From: Mesorhizobium sp. B4-1-3 | GTDB taxonomy: Bacteria; Pseudomonadota; Alphaproteobacteria; Rhizobiales; Rhizobiaceae | NCBI RefSeq assembly: GCF_006439355.1 | Contig: NZ_VFTG01000026.1 | Location: forward strand, 1-64,000 | Direction of reading: 5' to 3' | Length of the DNA: 64,000 bases | In this document: positions 62,422 to 64,000 of the stretch, one piece after another | Layout: every line of letters begins with the position of its first letter | Position numbering within the stretch: the stretch's first letter is position 1 | Notes under the pieces: model-generated | What the model was told of the DNA's origin: nothing | The model's input: only the letters and a program-made list of their open reading frames with translations | The model's database searches: none | Translations under genes and position numbers: made by a program

Positions 62422-62429
62422 GCGCAGCG

Positions 62430-63215
62430 CTACGCCGGCAGCGCTCGTCTCTCCATCGCCGCCCTTGCCCCCGCATCCCTCGGATGCGGCCCGATCGGCA
62501 TGATCGCGGGAAACGGCGTCGCGCCGAAAGCGAAGGTCCATTTGTAGCCGGTGAGCTGGTCCTCGGGCGTGGTATGCTGGTCGTGATGGGCTAGCAGCCT
62601 GGCGCGTTCGGCGAGTTCATCGGCCTCGCGCCGCAGCATCTCCGCCGTTTGCGGCCGCATGCGCCGGGAAAAGCTGATAAAGGTCGCGGCTTGCTCCATG
62701 TGGCCGATCGCCCAGCCGATGAAGTTCTTGTTGGTCATCTCGAAATGCGGCTTCAGCGGCCCCTCGAAATCCCACTGGATCGGGGTGTCGACCAGCAGCC
62801 TTGCCGACAGGCCGCGCCCCAGCGCCACCAGCCCGAGCTCCTCGAGGTCGCGCAAATAGAGGAACATCGAGGCTTCGCTCAGGCCTTGCGAGCGCATGAT
62901 TCCTTCGGCCGTGAATTTCTCCGACAGCATGATGAAGACGAAGAGCAGCGCCGGTCGCGCCGCCAGGCGGCGCTCGATCTCCGGCGCGACGCGGTTGGCA
63001 GGACCCGGCCCGCGGTTCATCGCGCCGAGCACGTTCTCCAGCTCGACATCGGCCGCGGCGCAGATCTCCATCAGCCGGTCGAGCTTGCAGTTCTTCTCAT
63101 GGAAGATGCGCTTCACCGTCGGCTCGGAAACACCCATGCGTTCGGCCAGCGTCCGGTAGGTCAGGCCCTTGGCCTTCAGCGTCCGTTTCAGCGCCTCGAA
63201 GATCGGGCCGTTCAT
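62430..63215 (-). CDS. XRE-family transcriptional regulator
   Basis: A 261-residue protein. The N-terminal Cro/C1 HTH reads KGLTYRTLAERMGVSEPTVK and KLDRLMEICAAADVELENV. The C-terminal 190 residues are a helical ligand or oligomerisation domain I cannot name. The ATG at 63215 is preferred because GAGG lies 8 bases upstream. It is divergent from a secreted SMP-30-like gene with a palindrome between them. Confidence 0.88.
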   Translation of the reverse strand: MNGPIFEALKRTLKAKGLTYRTLAERMGVSEPTVKRIFHEKNCKLDRLMEICAAADVELENVLGAMNRGPGPANRVAPEIERRLAARPALLFVFIMLSEKFTAEGIMRSQGLSEASMFLYLRDLEELGLVALGRGLSARLLVDTPIQWDFEGPLKPHFEMTNKNFIGWAIGHMEQAATFISFSRRMRPQTAEMLRREADELAERARLLAHHDQHTTPEDQLTGYKWTFAFGATPFPAIMPIGPHPRDAGARAAMERRALPA

Positions 63216-63241
63216 GGAATGCACCTCGTTCGCGCGTATTC

Positions 63242-63258
63242 GTATCGAATTCCGATAC
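63242..63258. promoter_or_regulatory. Candidate operator of the XRE regulator
   Basis: GTATCG, spacer AATTC, CGATAC, a perfect 6-5-6 inverted repeat, 26 bases upstream of the XRE start and about 70 before the divergent gene. Confidence 0.6.
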
Positions 63259-63328
63259 TAGTGTCGATCCAACTTTCCGAAAAGTATCAAAGAATCTAGC
63301 TCTCCCTCATCGCCACAGGAGAGCACCC

Positions 63329-64000
63329 ATGAAACATCTTATCGCCTCAACCATCGTCGCAACTGTTGCTGTGTCGGCTGCGCAGGCCGGCGAACTCTGG
63401 CGTGCCACCGGCTTCGAGCAGCCGGAATCGGCGCTTGTCGATGCCGCCCATAACCGCATCGTCGTCTCCAACATCGTCGGCAATCCCGGGGCGGCGGACG
63501 GCAATGGCTACCTGTCACTCCTGTCGATGGACGGCAAGCTCATCGCCCGCCACTGGGCAGACGGCATGGACGCGCCCAAGGGCATGGCGATCGCTGGTGA
63601 CAAGCTCTATGCCGCCGACATTACCAAGGTACGCGTCGTCGATCTCGCCAGCGGCAAGTTGGTCGAGACCATCGATGTCCCGGGCGCCGTTTTCCTCAAC
63701 GATATGACTGAGGATAGCGCAGGCAAGGTCTATGTCAGCGACATGCTGGCCGACGCGATCTACCGCATCGACGGCGACAGGCCGGAGCCGTTCGCCAAGG
63801 ACCCGCTGCTCGCCTCGCCAAACGGCGTGTTCGCGGATGGCGGCAGGCTGATCGTCGCCTCCTGGGGCAAGGGCATCAACAAGACCGATTTCAGCACCGC
63901 CAAGCCCGGCGGCCTGCTGTCGGTCGACCTTGCCACGAAGAAGGTCACGCCGCTGCCCGGCGCTCAAGAATTCGCCGATCTCGACGGCGTCATCGCCATG
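63329..64000 (+). CDS. Secreted SMP-30/gluconolactonase-like beta-propeller protein, 3'-truncated by window edge
   Basis: 224 residues are visible. A signal peptide is present (MKHLIASTIVATVAVSAAQA, cleavage likely after AQA). The mature part has repeated propeller blades: ESALVDAAHNRIVVSNI, APKGMAIAGDKLYAADI, VFLNDMTEDSAGKVYVSDM and SPNGVFADGGRLIVASW, the pattern of SMP-30-like proteins. AGGAG stands 7 bases before the ATG. The frame is open at the window end. The substrate is unknown. Confidence 0.82.
   Translation, partial: MKHLIASTIVATVAVSAAQAGELWRATGFEQPESALVDAAHNRIVVSNIVGNPGAADGNGYLSLLSMDGKLIARHWADGMDAPKGMAIAGDKLYAADITKVRVVDLASGKLVETIDVPGAVFLNDMTEDSAGKVYVSDMLADAIYRIDGDRPEPFAKDPLLASPNGVFADGGRLIVASWGKGINKTDFSTAKPGGLLSVDLATKKVTPLPGAQEFADLDGVIAM

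Overview
The window looks like a chromosomal segment of a high-GC alphaproteobacterium of the Rhizobiales, most probably Mesorhizobium or a close relative. This is inferred from the core gene order rpmH-rnpA-yidC...engB...argB and dapD...dapE...truA-fmt-def, from codon and GC use, and from several families of short palindromic intergenic repeats of the kind common in rhizobia. No rRNA, CRISPR array or integrase gene was seen.

Region 1 (1-18.7 kb) is a defence island. It opens with the 3' part of an Mrr-like restriction nuclease. Next comes a compact cluster of a GHKL (MORC/MutL-like) ATPase, a Z1-domain helicase-like protein and a DUF4420 PD-(D/E)XK nuclease, all on the plus strand, meeting a cytosine-C5 methyltransferase and a Vsr endonuclease on the minus strand. 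It continues with a Gabija-like pair (OLD-type ATPase/TOPRIM nuclease plus UvrD-like helicase), a DUF3800 protein, and a two-gene system that I consider the most interesting item here: a 1001-residue protein fusing an Hsp70-type ATPase domain to a McrB-like AAA+ domain, followed by an McrC/DUF2357-like protein whose nuclease motif looks altered. A small XRE regulator and an orphan gene then lead to a tRNA-Arg(ACG) gene whose 3' end faces the island.

Region 2 (19-38.7 kb) is core chromosome interrupted by accessory blocks. An orphan histidine kinase precedes rpmH, rnpA and yidC. An IS110-family element, a MarR-controlled EmrAB-type pump, a small secreted protein and a hexapeptide acetyltransferase separate yidC from engB. 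A soluble FtsK/SpoIIIE-type translocase, a TetR-controlled second EmrAB-type pump with two clear operators, a Tat-exported MsrB and a fasciclin remnant separate engB from argB.

Region 3 (38.7-64 kb) is mostly housekeeping and catabolic: a BchE-like B12/radical SAM protein; an Lrp-type regulator divergent from phenylalanine hydroxylase; a GMC oxidoreductase with a small partner; a GGDEF protein; a HAD nucleotidase; a LOG-family protein; the lysine genes dapD and dapE; a ParDE toxin-antitoxin pair; truA, a GNAT protein, fmt and def; rmuC; a threonine dehydratase; a TetR-controlled ABC-2 exporter operon; a CYTH-CHAD pair; and an XRE regulator divergent from a secreted SMP-30-like protein cut by the window end. 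Many genes overlap by 1-10 bases, so translational coupling is common.
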